A stretch of 64,000 nucleotides of DNA, from positions 122,897-186,896 of the forward strand of contig JBFWVR010000010.1 of the NCBI GenBank assembly GCA_050246635.1, written 5' to 3'. Source of the DNA: JBFWVR01 sp050246635. GTDB taxonomy: Bacteria; Acidobacteriota; Vicinamibacteria; Vicinamibacterales; UBA2999. The notes beneath the pieces were generated by a model, which was not told the origin of the DNA, searched no databases, and was given only the letters and a program-made list of their open reading frames with translations. The translations under genes and the position numbers were made by a program. Positions within the stretch are counted from its first letter, which is position 1, and every line of letters starts with the position of its first letter. Positions 8,126-16,972 of the stretch are shown one piece after another.

Positions 8126-8751
8126 ACGACGTGGTTCTCGAGGGCGTAGCGGATCAGTCCGGCGGTGGTTCTCACCCCGAGTTTGGCCAGGACACGGGCC
8201 CGATAGGTGCTGACTGTCTTCACGCTCAGGGACAGGTGATCGGCAACTTCCGTCAGCGTGAAGCCTTCGGAGAGCTGCCTGAGGACCTGGAACTCCCGGT
8301 CGGAGAGCTCCTCGTGGAGGGGACGTACGGCCTCACCGGCCAGCACCGCGGCCAGGTGCACCCCGGCCGAGGGACTCGTGAAGCGCCGCCCGGCCGCCGT
8401 CTCGCGGATGGCGTGCGTGATCTCCGCCGCGCCGGCACCGCGGGCAAGATAGCCGTCGGCCCCGGCGCGGATCGCCCGCACGGCGAGGGAATCATCCTGC
8501 AGGGAGTTGAAGACGAGAATGCGGGGCTCTGGACCACGGCGCCGCAGATCCTGCAGCGCTTCGAGCCCGCCGCGACCGGTGCTCATGAACCCAAGCACCA
8601 CGACGCGGGGCTGGATCTCGCGGACCCGGTTGGCGACGGCCGCGGCGGTGCTCGCCGTGCCGCACACTTCCATGTCCGGCTCGGCTCGAACCAGTCCGGC
8701 GAAACCCTCGCGGACGATGGGGACGTCGTCGGCCACGAGTATGCGGATCAT
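8122..8751 (-). CDS. NarL/LuxR-type response regulator lacking the phospho-accepting Asp (copy 1)
   Basis: A 209-residue protein: receiver domain 1-120 and a LuxR-type helix-turn-helix at about 143-205 ('LSDREFQVLRQLSEGFTLTE', then 'LSVKTVSTYRARVLAKLGV'). The acidic pair Asp8-Asp9 is present, but position 54, normally the phosphorylated Asp, is Gly in 'VVVLGFMSTGRGG', and the switch lysine is replaced in 'GYLARGA'. It should therefore act without normal phosphorylation. The ATG at 8751 is chosen because it begins the receiver fold and gives exactly the same length as the paralogue at 9015-9644. The longer frame to 8841 has no conserved content. The protein is a close tandem duplicate of that gene. 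Confidence 0.9.
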   Translation of the reverse strand: MIRILVADDVPIVREGFAGLVRAEPDMEVCGTASTAAAVANRVREIQPRVVVLGFMSTGRGGLEALQDLRRRGPEPRILVFNSLQDDSLAVRAIRAGADGYLARGAGAAEITHAIRETAAGRRFTSPSAGVHLAAVLAGEAVRPLHEELSDREFQVLRQLSEGFTLTEVADHLSLSVKTVSTYRARVLAKLGVRTTAGLIRYALENHVV

Positions 8752-8888
8752 GGCAGGCTTCGGACGGGACGTGGGGACATGCTGGCAGGACCCGTGATGA
8801 AGGACGAAGATTCCGCCCGGCCACGCGCCGGACGACCGCATCTCGACAGGCGAGACTGGAGGATTATCGACTGTCCGACAGGTGACAG

Positions 8889-8917
8889 TCAGGTAACGAA
8901 CGCTGATTCTGAAGTAG
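8889..8917 (-). promoter_or_regulatory. Conserved upstream element, second copy
   Basis: This is the partner of the block at 7766-7794, lying about 138 bases before the response-regulator start at 8751. Shared bases are AGGTAA, CGCTGATT and GTAG in fixed spacing. The surrounding spacer (8752-9014) otherwise differs from the chemoreceptor leader, so the conservation looks selected rather than a recent copy. Confidence 0.55.
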
Positions 8918-9014
8918 GACGATTCCCGCGCGGAGCGCCGGCTCGGCCGTGGGAAGCGGGCCGCCCTTCACCGGGCCGGGAGGTCGAGGACACGCGGGAG
9001 GGACGGGCCGGCCG

Positions 9015-9644
9015 CTACACGAGGTGCTGCTCGAGCGTGTAGCGGATCAGTCCGGCCGTGGTGCGCACGCCAAGCTTCGCGAGGACACGGGCCCGGTAGG
9101 TGCTCACGGTCTTCACGCTGAGCGACAGGCGCTCGGCGATCTCGGTGAGCGTGAAGCCCTCGGAGAGCTGTCGAAGCACCTGGAACTCGCGATCGGAGAG
9201 CTCCTCGTGCAGGGGCCGCGCGGCTTCGCCGGCGAGCACCGCGGCCAGGTGCACCCCGGCCGAGGGACTGGTGAAGCGGCGCCCGGCCGCGGTCTCGCGG
9301 ATCGCGTGCGTGATCTCGGCGGCTTCGGCGCCCCGGGCGAGATAGCCGTCGGCGCCGGCGCGGATTGCGCGCACCGCCAGCGAATCGTCCTGCAGGGAGT
9401 TGAAGACGAGGACGCGAGGCCCCGGACCACTGCGCCGCACTTCCTGCAGCGCTTCGAGCCCACCGCGACCGGTGCTCATGAAGCCGAGGATGATGACGCG
9501 GGGCTGCGTCTCCTCCGCGCGGGCGACGACGGCCGCTGCGGTGGCCGCCGTGCCGCACACCTCCATGTCCGGCTCGGCCCGAATCAGTCCGGCGAAACCC
9601 TCGCGGACGATAGGGACGTCGTCAGCGACGAGGACGCGGATCAT
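9015..9644 (-). CDS. NarL/LuxR-type response regulator lacking the phospho-accepting Asp (copy 2)
   Basis: A 209-residue paralogue of the gene at 8122-8751, same length and strand, with most differences in residues 30-75. It shares the missing phosphorylation site (Gly54 in 'VIILGFMSTGRGG') and the 'GYLARGA' switch region. The LuxR-type DNA-binding domain is almost the same in both, so the two probably bind the same DNA. A sensor kinase is not encoded beside them. The conserved upstream block found before copy 1 is absent before this gene, so the two may be expressed under different conditions. Confidence 0.9.
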   Translation of the reverse strand: MIRVLVADDVPIVREGFAGLIRAEPDMEVCGTAATAAAVVARAEETQPRVIILGFMSTGRGGLEALQEVRRSGPGPRVLVFNSLQDDSLAVRAIRAGADGYLARGAEAAEITHAIRETAAGRRFTSPSAGVHLAAVLAGEAARPLHEELSDREFQVLRQLSEGFTLTEIAERLSLSVKTVSTYRARVLAKLGVRTTAGLIRYTLEQHLV

Positions 9645-9732
9645 GGCAGAGCTCGGACCGGACAGTGACGTCCGGCCCGAGTCTCAATTGTGACACGACG
9701 CGGCGCGGTGCGACCACCCCGCCGGCGCCGGC

Positions 9733-12690
9733 TCAGCGCTGGCCCTGCGAGTCGCTCGTCGCGGTGGCCTTGCCGGCGTTCAGGTCGTTCCAGTTCAGGA
9801 TCGCGTTGAACCCGAGGAAGAACGTGCCCTGCGTCTGCCAGCGCCAGAACGGGCGGATGGCGAACATCACCACGTGTCCGTTGCCGAGCGGGGCGTCGAT
9901 CACCTGCGCGCGGTTCGACAGCACCTGCCCGCCGGCGAGCGTGCCCGAGAGCAGCATGTCGTTCGGGTTCTGCGGGAACGCCATCACGACACGCGCCTGC
10001 GACTCGGGGATGTTGATGCCGAACTGGCGCGCCATCTGGCGCATCGCGGCCATCTCGTCCATCCGCGGCCGCGGCGCGCTACCGCCCTCCTCGGGCTCGA
10101 GCGGGGAGATGTGGAGCGGGGAGTTCGCCATCGGCGTCGTGTTCTGGCCGACGCCGGGGATCGTGTTGCCGCCGCCGAAGAACCCGCCGAAGCCGCCGAA
10201 GCCGCTCGACACGTTCAGCACGGGATCCTGGTTGAAGTACACCGGGAGCTGCGTGCCCGCGTACCCGTAGGCGATCGGGCTCTTCGCGTCCTTGATGATG
10301 CCGCGCATCACCGAGCCGCGGGCGAACAGGCGGCTCGAATCCTCGACCTGGATCGTCGGCAGGATGCCGTAGTCGGGCAGGATCGTCGACGTCGCGCCCT
10401 CGACGATGAGCGTGCCGCCGTCCTTCACGAACTGCACGAGGTTCATGAGGCCCTCGATGCCCATGCCGCCGCGGATGTCGTCCGCGGTGTCGGGCGTGCC
10501 GAGGTTCGGCGTCTTGTCCGTCTTCTGGTACGGCAGCGGCCGGTCGGAGGTCTTCGCGATGCCGTTGACCATCGACTGCGACGACCCACCGACGTGCGGG
10601 AAGACGATGACGTCGTACTTCTGGCGCAGGTTGCCCTCACGCAGCTGGATGTCGCCGAAGTAGGTGTAGGGCACGCTGTAGGTGTCGAGCGCGGCCCGCA
10701 CCCAGCCCTCGTCCTGCGTGCGCTGCCAGCTGTGCACGTAGCCGATGCGCGGCACGTCGAGATCGTGGGTCTTGACCGACGGCACCGAGGCGACCGCCCA
10801 GCCCGAGAGGCCGAGCGCCTCGAGCGCCGGCCCCAGGGTCGCGACGTCGGCGTCCGGGATGATGAACGCGCCCGCGCGGAACGTGCGGCCGGCCGCGTCG
10901 AAGTCGGCCTCGGCGGCCTGCATCTTCACCGAGGCGTGCTCGAAGCGGAACTTCATCAGGTTGTTGTCGGTCGTGTGCGCCACGATGACGACCGGTCCGG
11001 TGCCCTCGATGCCGCCCGGCGCCTTCGCCGGCTCGGTCAGCTTCGTCATCGGCTGCGTGAGCAGCGCCGCGTCCCCGATCGGCGTCAGCTTCACGTTCCG
11101 CATGTACTGGAACGTCCAGCCCGTGTCGTCGTACGGCCGGGGGTTGGCGGGAGCATAGTTCTGCACCGAGAAATACATGTCGGCCAGCGTCCGGTACGGC
11201 TGGTCGCCGCGCACGATGTAGTCGCCGGCCGCCACCTGCACGCCGCCCGCCGTGAAGGCGCCGGTCGCCCGGTGGATCTCGAGGCCCTGCCGCATCAGCT
11301 CGTTGACGGCATCGGCCGCGTCGGCCTTGCGCCGCTGCCCGGCCGGGATCACCCAGCCGTTGATCTCGCCGCTCTTCCCCTTCTCGATCGCCCGCTTGTT
11401 CTTGAGCCAGTAGTTCTCCAGGTACAGCTCGCGGTTCTTCGCGACGTGGTTCAGCACGAAGAGCAGCGCCGACTCCTGGATGTTCGTGTTGTTGCGCGGC
11501 CCCCACTTGATCTGCGGCAGCGGCGGGTTCGGCCGGAACCACTCACGGCTCGTCGTCGTCGCGCCGGGACGCACCTCGTAGTTGTCGGGGCCGTAGCTCT
11601 GGACCTCGTAGAAGCGCCCGATCGAGTTGTGCGAGTTCGCGATGAAGAACATGTAGTTCGGGACCCAGCCGTCGTAGAACCCGTAGGTCCACACGCCGGG
11701 CACGCCGCGCTTGGTCATCTCCATGACCTCGGTCTTCGCGAGCAGCCACCACTCGTCGGTGGTGATCGGGTCGAGCGCCTCGTTGTACGGGCCGGTGCCC
11801 GTCGACGCGTAGAGGTAGGTCTGCGCCTCGTGCAGGTCGTGCATCACGGTCGGCGTCCACTCCAGGAACGCCTTCGTCGTGTTCCGCGTCAGCGCCAGGA
11901 ACTGGCCCATGCCGTCGCGGTTGTTGTCGTGCTGCACGTACTTGCCCCAGTACATCAGCGGCAGGCGCTGCGAGCCCTCGGGCAGCGACTTGTTGTAGTA
12001 GTAGGTGTCGACCTGCTTCTCGCGGCCGTCCACCTCGATCACCGGCGTGATCAGCGTGATGACGTTGTTCCGGATCTGCTGGACGAACGGCGTCTCCTCG
12101 ACGATGAGCCGGTACGCGAGCTCCTGCAGCATCTCCGGCCCGCCGTTCTCCGGCGAGTGGATGCCGCTCGTCAGCCAGTAGATCGGCTTGGCCGTCTTCA
12201 GCAGCTTCTGGGCGTCGGCCTCGGACGTCACGCGGGGATCGGTGAGCTGGTGCAGCATCCCCTTGTACTTCTCGAGGTCCTTGATCGTGGCCTCGTCCGC
12301 GATGGCGAGCATCACCATGTCGCGGCCTTCCTCGGTCTTGCCGATCGTCCAGTACTTCGCGCGCGGCGACGCCTGCGCGAGCGCCTCCATGTAGCGGTGG
12401 ATGTCCTTCGCATACGTCAGCTCGCCCGGCGTGCCGACGATGCGTCCGTGGAACTTGAGCGGCGTCGGGACGGTGGACGAGGCGGGCAGGTGGTCCACCA
12501 GCTCCGTCGTGATCCGCGCGTCCTGCAGGTACTCCTTGATCTTCGCGGTGTACTCCTGGTCGATCGGCTGCTGGCGCTGGCCGGCTTGCGCGCCGAGATC
12601 GACGGGACCGGTCAGGCCGACGGCCATCGTGACGGCCAGGGCGGCGGGAACCCACCAGGCGCGGCGGGACCGGGTGTGCGTGCTGGACAT
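9733..12690 (-). CDS. Exported M14-family zinc carboxypeptidase-like protein
   Basis: A 985-residue protein with a signal peptide ('RRAWWVPAALAVTMAVGL', cleavage likely after 'GAQA'). An M14 metallopeptidase domain spans about 50-400. The zinc site is His-x-x-Glu in 'GIHSPENGG' plus a later His in 'VMHDLHEAQ'. The remaining 550 residues include a segment near 'LRQKYDVIVFPHVGG' that looks like a class I glutamine-amidotransferase-like fold without a clear catalytic Cys. Long M14 proteins of this kind are common in peptide-degrading Acidobacteriota. The ATG at 12690 follows a ggaggagag ribosome site; an ATG 36 bases upstream has no such site. It acts in the periplasm or outside the cell. Confidence 0.87.
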   Translation of the reverse strand: MSSTHTRSRRAWWVPAALAVTMAVGLTGPVDLGAQAGQRQQPIDQEYTAKIKEYLQDARITTELVDHLPASSTVPTPLKFHGRIVGTPGELTYAKDIHRYMEALAQASPRAKYWTIGKTEEGRDMVMLAIADEATIKDLEKYKGMLHQLTDPRVTSEADAQKLLKTAKPIYWLTSGIHSPENGGPEMLQELAYRLIVEETPFVQQIRNNVITLITPVIEVDGREKQVDTYYYNKSLPEGSQRLPLMYWGKYVQHDNNRDGMGQFLALTRNTTKAFLEWTPTVMHDLHEAQTYLYASTGTGPYNEALDPITTDEWWLLAKTEVMEMTKRGVPGVWTYGFYDGWVPNYMFFIANSHNSIGRFYEVQSYGPDNYEVRPGATTTSREWFRPNPPLPQIKWGPRNNTNIQESALLFVLNHVAKNRELYLENYWLKNKRAIEKGKSGEINGWVIPAGQRRKADAADAVNELMRQGLEIHRATGAFTAGGVQVAAGDYIVRGDQPYRTLADMYFSVQNYAPANPRPYDDTGWTFQYMRNVKLTPIGDAALLTQPMTKLTEPAKAPGGIEGTGPVVIVAHTTDNNLMKFRFEHASVKMQAAEADFDAAGRTFRAGAFIIPDADVATLGPALEALGLSGWAVASVPSVKTHDLDVPRIGYVHSWQRTQDEGWVRAALDTYSVPYTYFGDIQLREGNLRQKYDVIVFPHVGGSSQSMVNGIAKTSDRPLPYQKTDKTPNLGTPDTADDIRGGMGIEGLMNLVQFVKDGGTLIVEGATSTILPDYGILPTIQVEDSSRLFARGSVMRGIIKDAKSPIAYGYAGTQLPVYFNQDPVLNVSSGFGGFGGFFGGGNTIPGVGQNTTPMANSPLHISPLEPEEGGSAPRPRMDEMAAMRQMARQFGINIPESQARVVMAFPQNPNDMLLSGTLAGGQVLSNRAQVIDAPLGNGHVVMFAIRPFWRWQTQGTFFLGFNAILNWNDLNAGKATATSDSQGQR

Positions 12691-12993
12691 GCTCTCCTCC
12701 ACGGGGTCGCGGAACGAACGGGACATGAAGACGGGATGGGCGCCCGGCCAGGACTGACCGAGCGTTCAAACCGCGAGTATACGCCCGAATTCGTCTACGG
12801 CGCGGTTCGTTGATGGCCCCTTCCAGGGACACGCCGATTCCCCGGAAGGGGACAGGCCGAGGCCTGCCGGGCGCGCGACGCTGTAGACTTCCGGGCAGTT
12901 GGCACCACCGGGGGCCGGTACGTCCCTTGCTCCGGGGACGGCAGCGCCCAGACCGGCCTGCCCCCGGCGGACGGCGGGCCCAGGAGTGACGTC
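12691..12993. other. Divergent intergenic spacer
   Basis: A 303-base spacer between the M14 peptidase (minus) and the glycine-zipper protein (plus). A TATACT -10-like box for the minus strand is visible (agtata at 12776-12781 on the plus strand), but no matching -35 box. No tandem repeats, RNA fold or gene was recognised, which makes it one of the few repeat-free spacers in the window. Confidence 0.4.
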
Positions 12994-13977
12994 ATGGAGT
13001 TCAACAAGCTGGTGATCGGCGCCCTCGCCGCCGGCAGCCTCACCGCCGCCGCCGGCGGGGCCTACATGGCCGTCAGGCACAACGCCGAGGATGCCGCCCA
13101 GGCGCGCGAGGCGCTCGTCGCCGCCGCCCCCGCGACCGCGGTGGCCGATGGCGTCCCGGTGGAGGCGTCCGAGGGCCTGATCCCGGCGCCCACCGAACCG
13201 GCCGCACCCGCCGTCGAACCCGCCGCGCCGGTCGACCCGCCGCCGGCCCCGCGGGTGGAACCGCCGAAGCCCGCGCCGGCCCCCAGGCCCGCGCGCCGTG
13301 CCCAGGCGCCCGCGCCCGAACCCCTGCCCCCGCCCGAGCCACCGCCGGCGCTCGCGGCCGACACCGACGGCACGTCGATGTGGGAGGCGCGCCGGCCTGT
13401 CGATCCGACAGTGCCCGAGCGGGCGCCCGAGCCCCCGCCGGCCCCGGAGTTCCTCGACCTCGTCGTGCCCGCCGAATCGGTGCTGGGGCTGCAGATCGAC
13501 CGCACCCTCTCGAGCGAGACCGCCCGGGTGGAAGACGAGGTGGAGGCGCGCGTCACGCGTGACATCCGCGTCGGCGACCGCGTCGCGATTCCGTCCGGCG
13601 CCGTCGTGCACGGCTCGGTCATCGACGTGCAGCAGGGCGGCAAGATCAAGGACGTCGCCCGCCTGGCCGTCCGCTTCCACACGATCGTGCTCGCGGACGG
13701 GACGCGGCTGCCCATCCGCACCGACGCGGTGATTCGCGAGGGCCAGTCGCCCGGCAAGGAGAGCGCGGCCAAGATTGGCGGCGCGGCCGTCGGTGGCGCG
13801 ATCCTCGGCGCGATTCTCGGTGGTGGCCGTGGCGCGACGATTGGCGGCGCGGTCGGCGCGGCCGGCGGCACCGCCGCGACCATGGCGGGGGGCCGCAACC
13901 CCGCGGTCCTGCCCGGCGGCACGACCGTCAGTGTGCGGATCCAGTCGCCGGTGACGGTGACGGTGGATAAGGAGTAG
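12994..13977 (+). CDS. Proline-rich, glycine-zipper envelope protein of unknown function
   Basis: A 327-residue protein. Residues 5-27 are a single N-terminal hydrophobic helix. Residues 45-155 are very rich in Pro, Ala and Glu and probably form an extended spacer across the periplasm. Residues 155-245 are a compact beta-rich domain ('GDRVAIPSGAVVHGSVIDVQ'), recalling the TrbI/VirB10 C-terminal domain in pattern but without firm similarity. Residues 250-300 form a glycine zipper ('IGGAAVGGAILGAILGGG') that could insert in a membrane. No ribosome site was seen beyond a weak 'aggagtgacgtc' run before the ATG. No operon partner. Confidence 0.7.
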   Translation: MEFNKLVIGALAAGSLTAAAGGAYMAVRHNAEDAAQAREALVAAAPATAVADGVPVEASEGLIPAPTEPAAPAVEPAAPVDPPPAPRVEPPKPAPAPRPARRAQAPAPEPLPPPEPPPALAADTDGTSMWEARRPVDPTVPERAPEPPPAPEFLDLVVPAESVLGLQIDRTLSSETARVEDEVEARVTRDIRVGDRVAIPSGAVVHGSVIDVQQGGKIKDVARLAVRFHTIVLADGTRLPIRTDAVIREGQSPGKESAAKIGGAAVGGAILGAILGGGRGATIGGAVGAAGGTAATMAGGRNPAVLPGGTTVSVRIQSPVTVTVDKE

Positions 13978-13980
13978 GAC

Positions 13981-14108
13981 GGGATCGAAGGACACGAAGG
14001 GTACGAAGGACACGAAGGGCACGAAGGACACGAAGGGCACGAAGGGGTGAGGGCCTCCTTCGTGCTTCGTGCCCTTCGCGACCTTCGTCCCCTTCGTGAC
14101 CTTCGATC
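13981..14108. repeat. Inverted arrays of CACGAAGGA 9-bp units
   Basis: Left arm (13985-14046) repeats cacgaagga and cacgaaggg head to tail; right arm (14060-14106) repeats the complementary ccttcgtga/cccttcgtg units. The arms can pair into a hairpin of about 45 base pairs. The same unit forms arrays at 14696-14740, 20245-20295, 58205-58375 and 62510-62612. Confidence 0.85.
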
Positions 14109-14156
14109 CCATCTGTCCGCAGAGCGGCGTATGATCACCCCTTGGAGGTCCCGATC

Positions 14157-14693
14157 ATGCGCCGTTTGCTTGTACCCGCCATTGGCGTCATCGCGCTTGT
14201 CGCGGCCGTGTCCGCCTGGACCGGCCAGCAGAAGCAGGAACACGCCGGCATCACGAACTACACGAAGGTCGATGCGGTCGTCGCGTGTGGGGGCGCCACC
14301 GAGGTCAGCGCGCTCGACCAGCTCAAGAAGGACGGCTTCACGAGCGTCATCAACCTGCGGCAGGCGAGCGAACGCGGCGCGAACGTCGAGCAGAGCCAGG
14401 CCGAGGCGCAGAAGGTCGGCCTCAAGTACTTCCACCTGCCCGTCAACGGCGCCAGCCCCGACCCCGCCATCGTCGACCAGTTCCTGCAGGTGGTCTCGAA
14501 CACGGGCAACCAGCCGGTGTTCATCCACTGCGCCTCCGCAAACCGCGTCGGCATGATGTGGCTGATCAAACGCGTGCTCCAGGACCACTGGACCGTCGAG
14601 AAGGCCACCGAGGAAGCGCACGCGATCGGCCTCACCAGCGCCGGCCTCGAGAAGTTCGCCCTCGACTACATCAGCCAGCACAAGCAGGGATAA
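14157..14693 (+). CDS. Exported phosphatase-like protein (BLH/DUF442 type)
   Basis: A 178-residue protein with a signal peptide ('RRLLVPAIGVIALVAAVSAW'). The mature part has the fold pattern of the beta-lactamase-hydrolase-like / DUF442 branch of the tyrosine-phosphatase superfamily: 'VINLRQASERG' and the P-loop 'FIHCASANRVG'. The loop is Cys-x4-Arg, one residue shorter than the classic Cys-x5-Arg, as in this branch. The ATG at 14157 follows a ggagg box at 14144-14148. The physiological substrate is unknown. It is followed by a short CCTTCGTG repeat tract and the decarboxylase gene. Confidence 0.8.
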   Translation: MRRLLVPAIGVIALVAAVSAWTGQQKQEHAGITNYTKVDAVVACGGATEVSALDQLKKDGFTSVINLRQASERGANVEQSQAEAQKVGLKYFHLPVNGASPDPAIVDQFLQVVSNTGNQPVFIHCASANRVGMMWLIKRVLQDHWTVEKATEEAHAIGLTSAGLEKFALDYISQHKQG

Positions 14694-14695
14694 CC

Positions 14696-14740
14696 GCTTC
14701 GTGCCCTTCGCGACCTTCGTACCCTTCGTGTCCTTCGAAC
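14696..14740. repeat. Short CCTTCGTG tandem tract
   Basis: About five 9-base units (cttcgtgcc, cttcgcgac, cttcgtacc and variants) fill the whole gap between the phosphatase-like gene and the decarboxylase. It is the same family as the right arm of the array ending at 14108, so the phosphatase-like gene sits between two copies. It leaves the decarboxylase with no visible ribosome site. Confidence 0.75.
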
Positions 14741-14741
14741 G

Positions 14742-16166
14742 ATGACGCCCGAAGAGTTTCGCCAGCAAGGACACCTCCTCGTCGACTGGATCGCCGAGTA
14801 CCTCTCGCACCCCGAGCGGTATCCCGTGCTCTCGCGGGTCGCGCCCGGCCAGATCCGAGAGGCGCTGCCGGCGCAGGCGCCCGAACGGGGTGAGCCCTTC
14901 ACCGACGTGATGGCAGACTTCGAGCGGGTGCTCGTCCCGGGCCTCACGCACTGGAACCACCCGGGGTTCTTCGCCTACTTCGCGATCACGGCCAGCGGCC
15001 CAGGCATCCTGGGCGACCTGCTCTCCTCCGCGCTCAACCAGCAGGCGATGCTGTGGCGCACGTCGCCGGCGGCCACCGAGCTCGAGGCGGTGACGCTCGG
15101 CTGGCTGCGTGACCTGATGGGGCTGCCCGAGGCCTTCGAGGGCGTCATCTACGACACCGCGTCCATCTCGACGTTGCATGCCCTCGCGGCGGCGCGTGAA
15201 GCCGGGGTGCCGGGCGTGCGCCAGCAGGGCCTGTCGGGACGGCCAGAGCTCACGCGGTACCGCATCTACTGCTCCGAGCACACGCACTCGTCCATCGACA
15301 AGGCGGTGCTGCTGCTCGGGTTCGGGCAGGACGGCCTGCGCAAGATCCCCGGCGACGCCGGGTTCCGGATGCAGCCGGCTCGGCTCGAGGCGGCGATTGC
15401 CGAGGACCGCGCGGCCGGCTGGACGCCCATCGCCGTGGTGGCCACGGTCGGCACGACCTCGTCCACCAGCATCGACCCGGTGCCGGCCATTGCCGACATC
15501 ACGGAACGCGAGGGCCTCTGGCTGCATGTGGACGCCGCCTACGCCGGCGTCGCCGCCATCGTCCCCGAGTACCGCCACGTGCTCGACGGCGCGGCGCGCG
15601 CCGACTCGCTCGTGGTGAACCCGCACAAGTGGCTGTTCACGCCGTTCGACCTGAGCGCGTTCTACTGCCGGCGCATGGACGTGCTGCGGCAGGCCTTCTC
15701 GCTGGTGCCGGAGTACCTGAAGACGACCGATCCATCCGCGGTGAAGAACCTGATGGACACGGGCGTGCAGCTCGGTCGGCGGTTCCGCGCGCTCAAGCTG
15801 TGGATGGTGCTGCGCCACTTCGGCGCGGAGGGCATCCGCCGGCACCTCGCCGAGCACATGCGCCTCGCGCGGCTGTTCGCGGACTGGGTCGATCAGGATC
15901 CCGACATGGACCGCCTCGCCCCCGTCCCCTTCAGCGTGGTCTGCTTCCGCCTGCACCCCGCGCACGCCCGCGACACGATGACGGAGGCCGACATCGAGGC
16001 CCTCAACCAGCGCGCGATGGACGCGGTGAACGCCGGCGGCGAGATCTTCCTGTCCCACACCCGCCTCGACGGCCGCTTCACGCTGCGCCTCGCCATCGGC
16101 CATCTCGAGACGACCGAAACGCACGTCAGACGCGCGTACGAACTGCTCCGGGCGCAGCTTCAGTAA
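14742..16166 (+). CDS. Pyridoxal-phosphate-dependent aromatic amino acid decarboxylase family protein
   Basis: A 474-residue group II decarboxylase. PLP is held by Lys in 'VVNPHKWLF' (near residue 295) with the Asp of 'LWLHVDAAYAG' and the His of 'SEHTHSS'. The N-terminal 'THWNHPGFFAYF' segment lines the substrate pocket in aromatic-L-amino-acid decarboxylases. Length and motif order match DOPA/tryptophan/phenylalanine decarboxylases, which release CO2 to give an aryl-ethylamine in the cytoplasm. The exact amino acid is not predictable. It reads as a single-gene unit between repeat blocks. Confidence 0.9.
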   Translation: MTPEEFRQQGHLLVDWIAEYLSHPERYPVLSRVAPGQIREALPAQAPERGEPFTDVMADFERVLVPGLTHWNHPGFFAYFAITASGPGILGDLLSSALNQQAMLWRTSPAATELEAVTLGWLRDLMGLPEAFEGVIYDTASISTLHALAAAREAGVPGVRQQGLSGRPELTRYRIYCSEHTHSSIDKAVLLLGFGQDGLRKIPGDAGFRMQPARLEAAIAEDRAAGWTPIAVVATVGTTSSTSIDPVPAIADITEREGLWLHVDAAYAGVAAIVPEYRHVLDGAARADSLVVNPHKWLFTPFDLSAFYCRRMDVLRQAFSLVPEYLKTTDPSAVKNLMDTGVQLGRRFRALKLWMVLRHFGAEGIRRHLAEHMRLARLFADWVDQDPDMDRLAPVPFSVVCFRLHPAHARDTMTEADIEALNQRAMDAVNAGGEIFLSHTRLDGRFTLRLAIGHLETTETHVRRAYELLRAQLQ

Positions 16167-16304
16167 TCTCGTGATCTCGTGATCTTGTGATCTCGTGATT
16201 TATTGGCGGATCGGCCTTCCCCCCAATCACCAAATTCTCGAGATCCCGCAAGCACCCAACAAATCACGAGATCACAAGATCACGAGATCACGAGATCACC
16301 AAAT
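16167..16304. repeat. Inverted arrays of CGTGATCT units
   Basis: Left arm 16167-16200 reads tctcgtgatctcgtgatctt and onward; right arm 16259-16300 reads the complement (caagatcacgagatcacgag). The arms give a hairpin downstream of the decarboxylase stop. The loop (16201-16258) has no recognised signal. Confidence 0.8.
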
Positions 16305-16388
16305 CTGGTACAGCCCTTGCTGCTTCCACCCCGAAGCCCGTCCAACGGATGGGTTTGTCTTCAATACGTACATTCGGGGAGGTAATCC

Positions 16389-16967
16389 ATGCGCGGAAGT
16401 ATCCGGCTGCTTTCCATTCTGGCGGTGGCGGCCCTGGTGCTCACGCCGAAGGCGGCAAGCGCCGACACCTGGCTGACGCCCTACATCGGCACCAGCTTCA
16501 ACACCGATTTCGGGGGCTACGACCCTGGCAAGGCCCTGTTCTACGGCGGGTCGCTGACCTGGCTGGCCGACAGCGGCCTGGGCTTCGAGATCGACCTCGG
16601 CTACTCGCCGAACTTCTTCGAGCCCGGCAACGAGGACTTCTTCGACTTCAACGGCGACGGCAACCAGACCACGCTGATGGCCAACCTGCTCTTCGGCTGG
16701 CCGCTCGGTCCCGTGCAGCCGTACGTCACCGGCGGCGCCGGGCTGATGCGCTCCGCGCTCAACTCGCCAGGGGACCTCTTCGACTACTCCGACAACGCCT
16801 TCGGCTTCAACGCCGGCGCCGGCGTGCGCATCGGCACGGGCCCCGTCGGCCTGCGCGCCGACGCGCGCTATTTCCGCCAGATCGACGACATCTCCCCGAT
16901 CAACGACATCAACCTGGGGAACTTCTCGTACTGGCGAGGGACGCTGGGCGTCTCGTTCGGGTTCTAG
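16389..16967 (+). CDS. Outer-membrane beta-barrel protein (small porin-like)
   Basis: A 192-residue protein with signal peptide ('IRLLSILAVAALVLTPKAASA'). The mature part shows about eight amphipathic beta strands with alternating aromatic residues ('YIGTSFNTDFGG', 'GLGFEIDLGYSP') and ends 'VSFGF', the terminal Phe that directs barrel insertion. It matches the OmpW/PF13505-type eight-strand barrels. A strong ggggagg box precedes the ATG. Function beyond membrane structure is unknown; no operon partner. Confidence 0.85.
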   Translation: MRGSIRLLSILAVAALVLTPKAASADTWLTPYIGTSFNTDFGGYDPGKALFYGGSLTWLADSGLGFEIDLGYSPNFFEPGNEDFFDFNGDGNQTTLMANLLFGWPLGPVQPYVTGGAGLMRSALNSPGDLFDYSDNAFGFNAGAGVRIGTGPVGLRADARYFRQIDDISPINDINLGNFSYWRGTLGVSFGF

Positions 16968-16972
16968 AAGAG

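Noticed and set aside
9874..12813. A 979-residue plus-strand reading frame opposite the M14 peptidase
   Set aside because: It is a high-GC shadow made of Arg/Val/Leu/Asp runs with no motif, and it covers a gene with clear zinc-binding residues and signal peptide.
13062..16124. A 1020-residue minus-strand reading frame
   Set aside because: It runs through three plus-strand genes and repeat tracts; composition is low-complexity and no domain is present.
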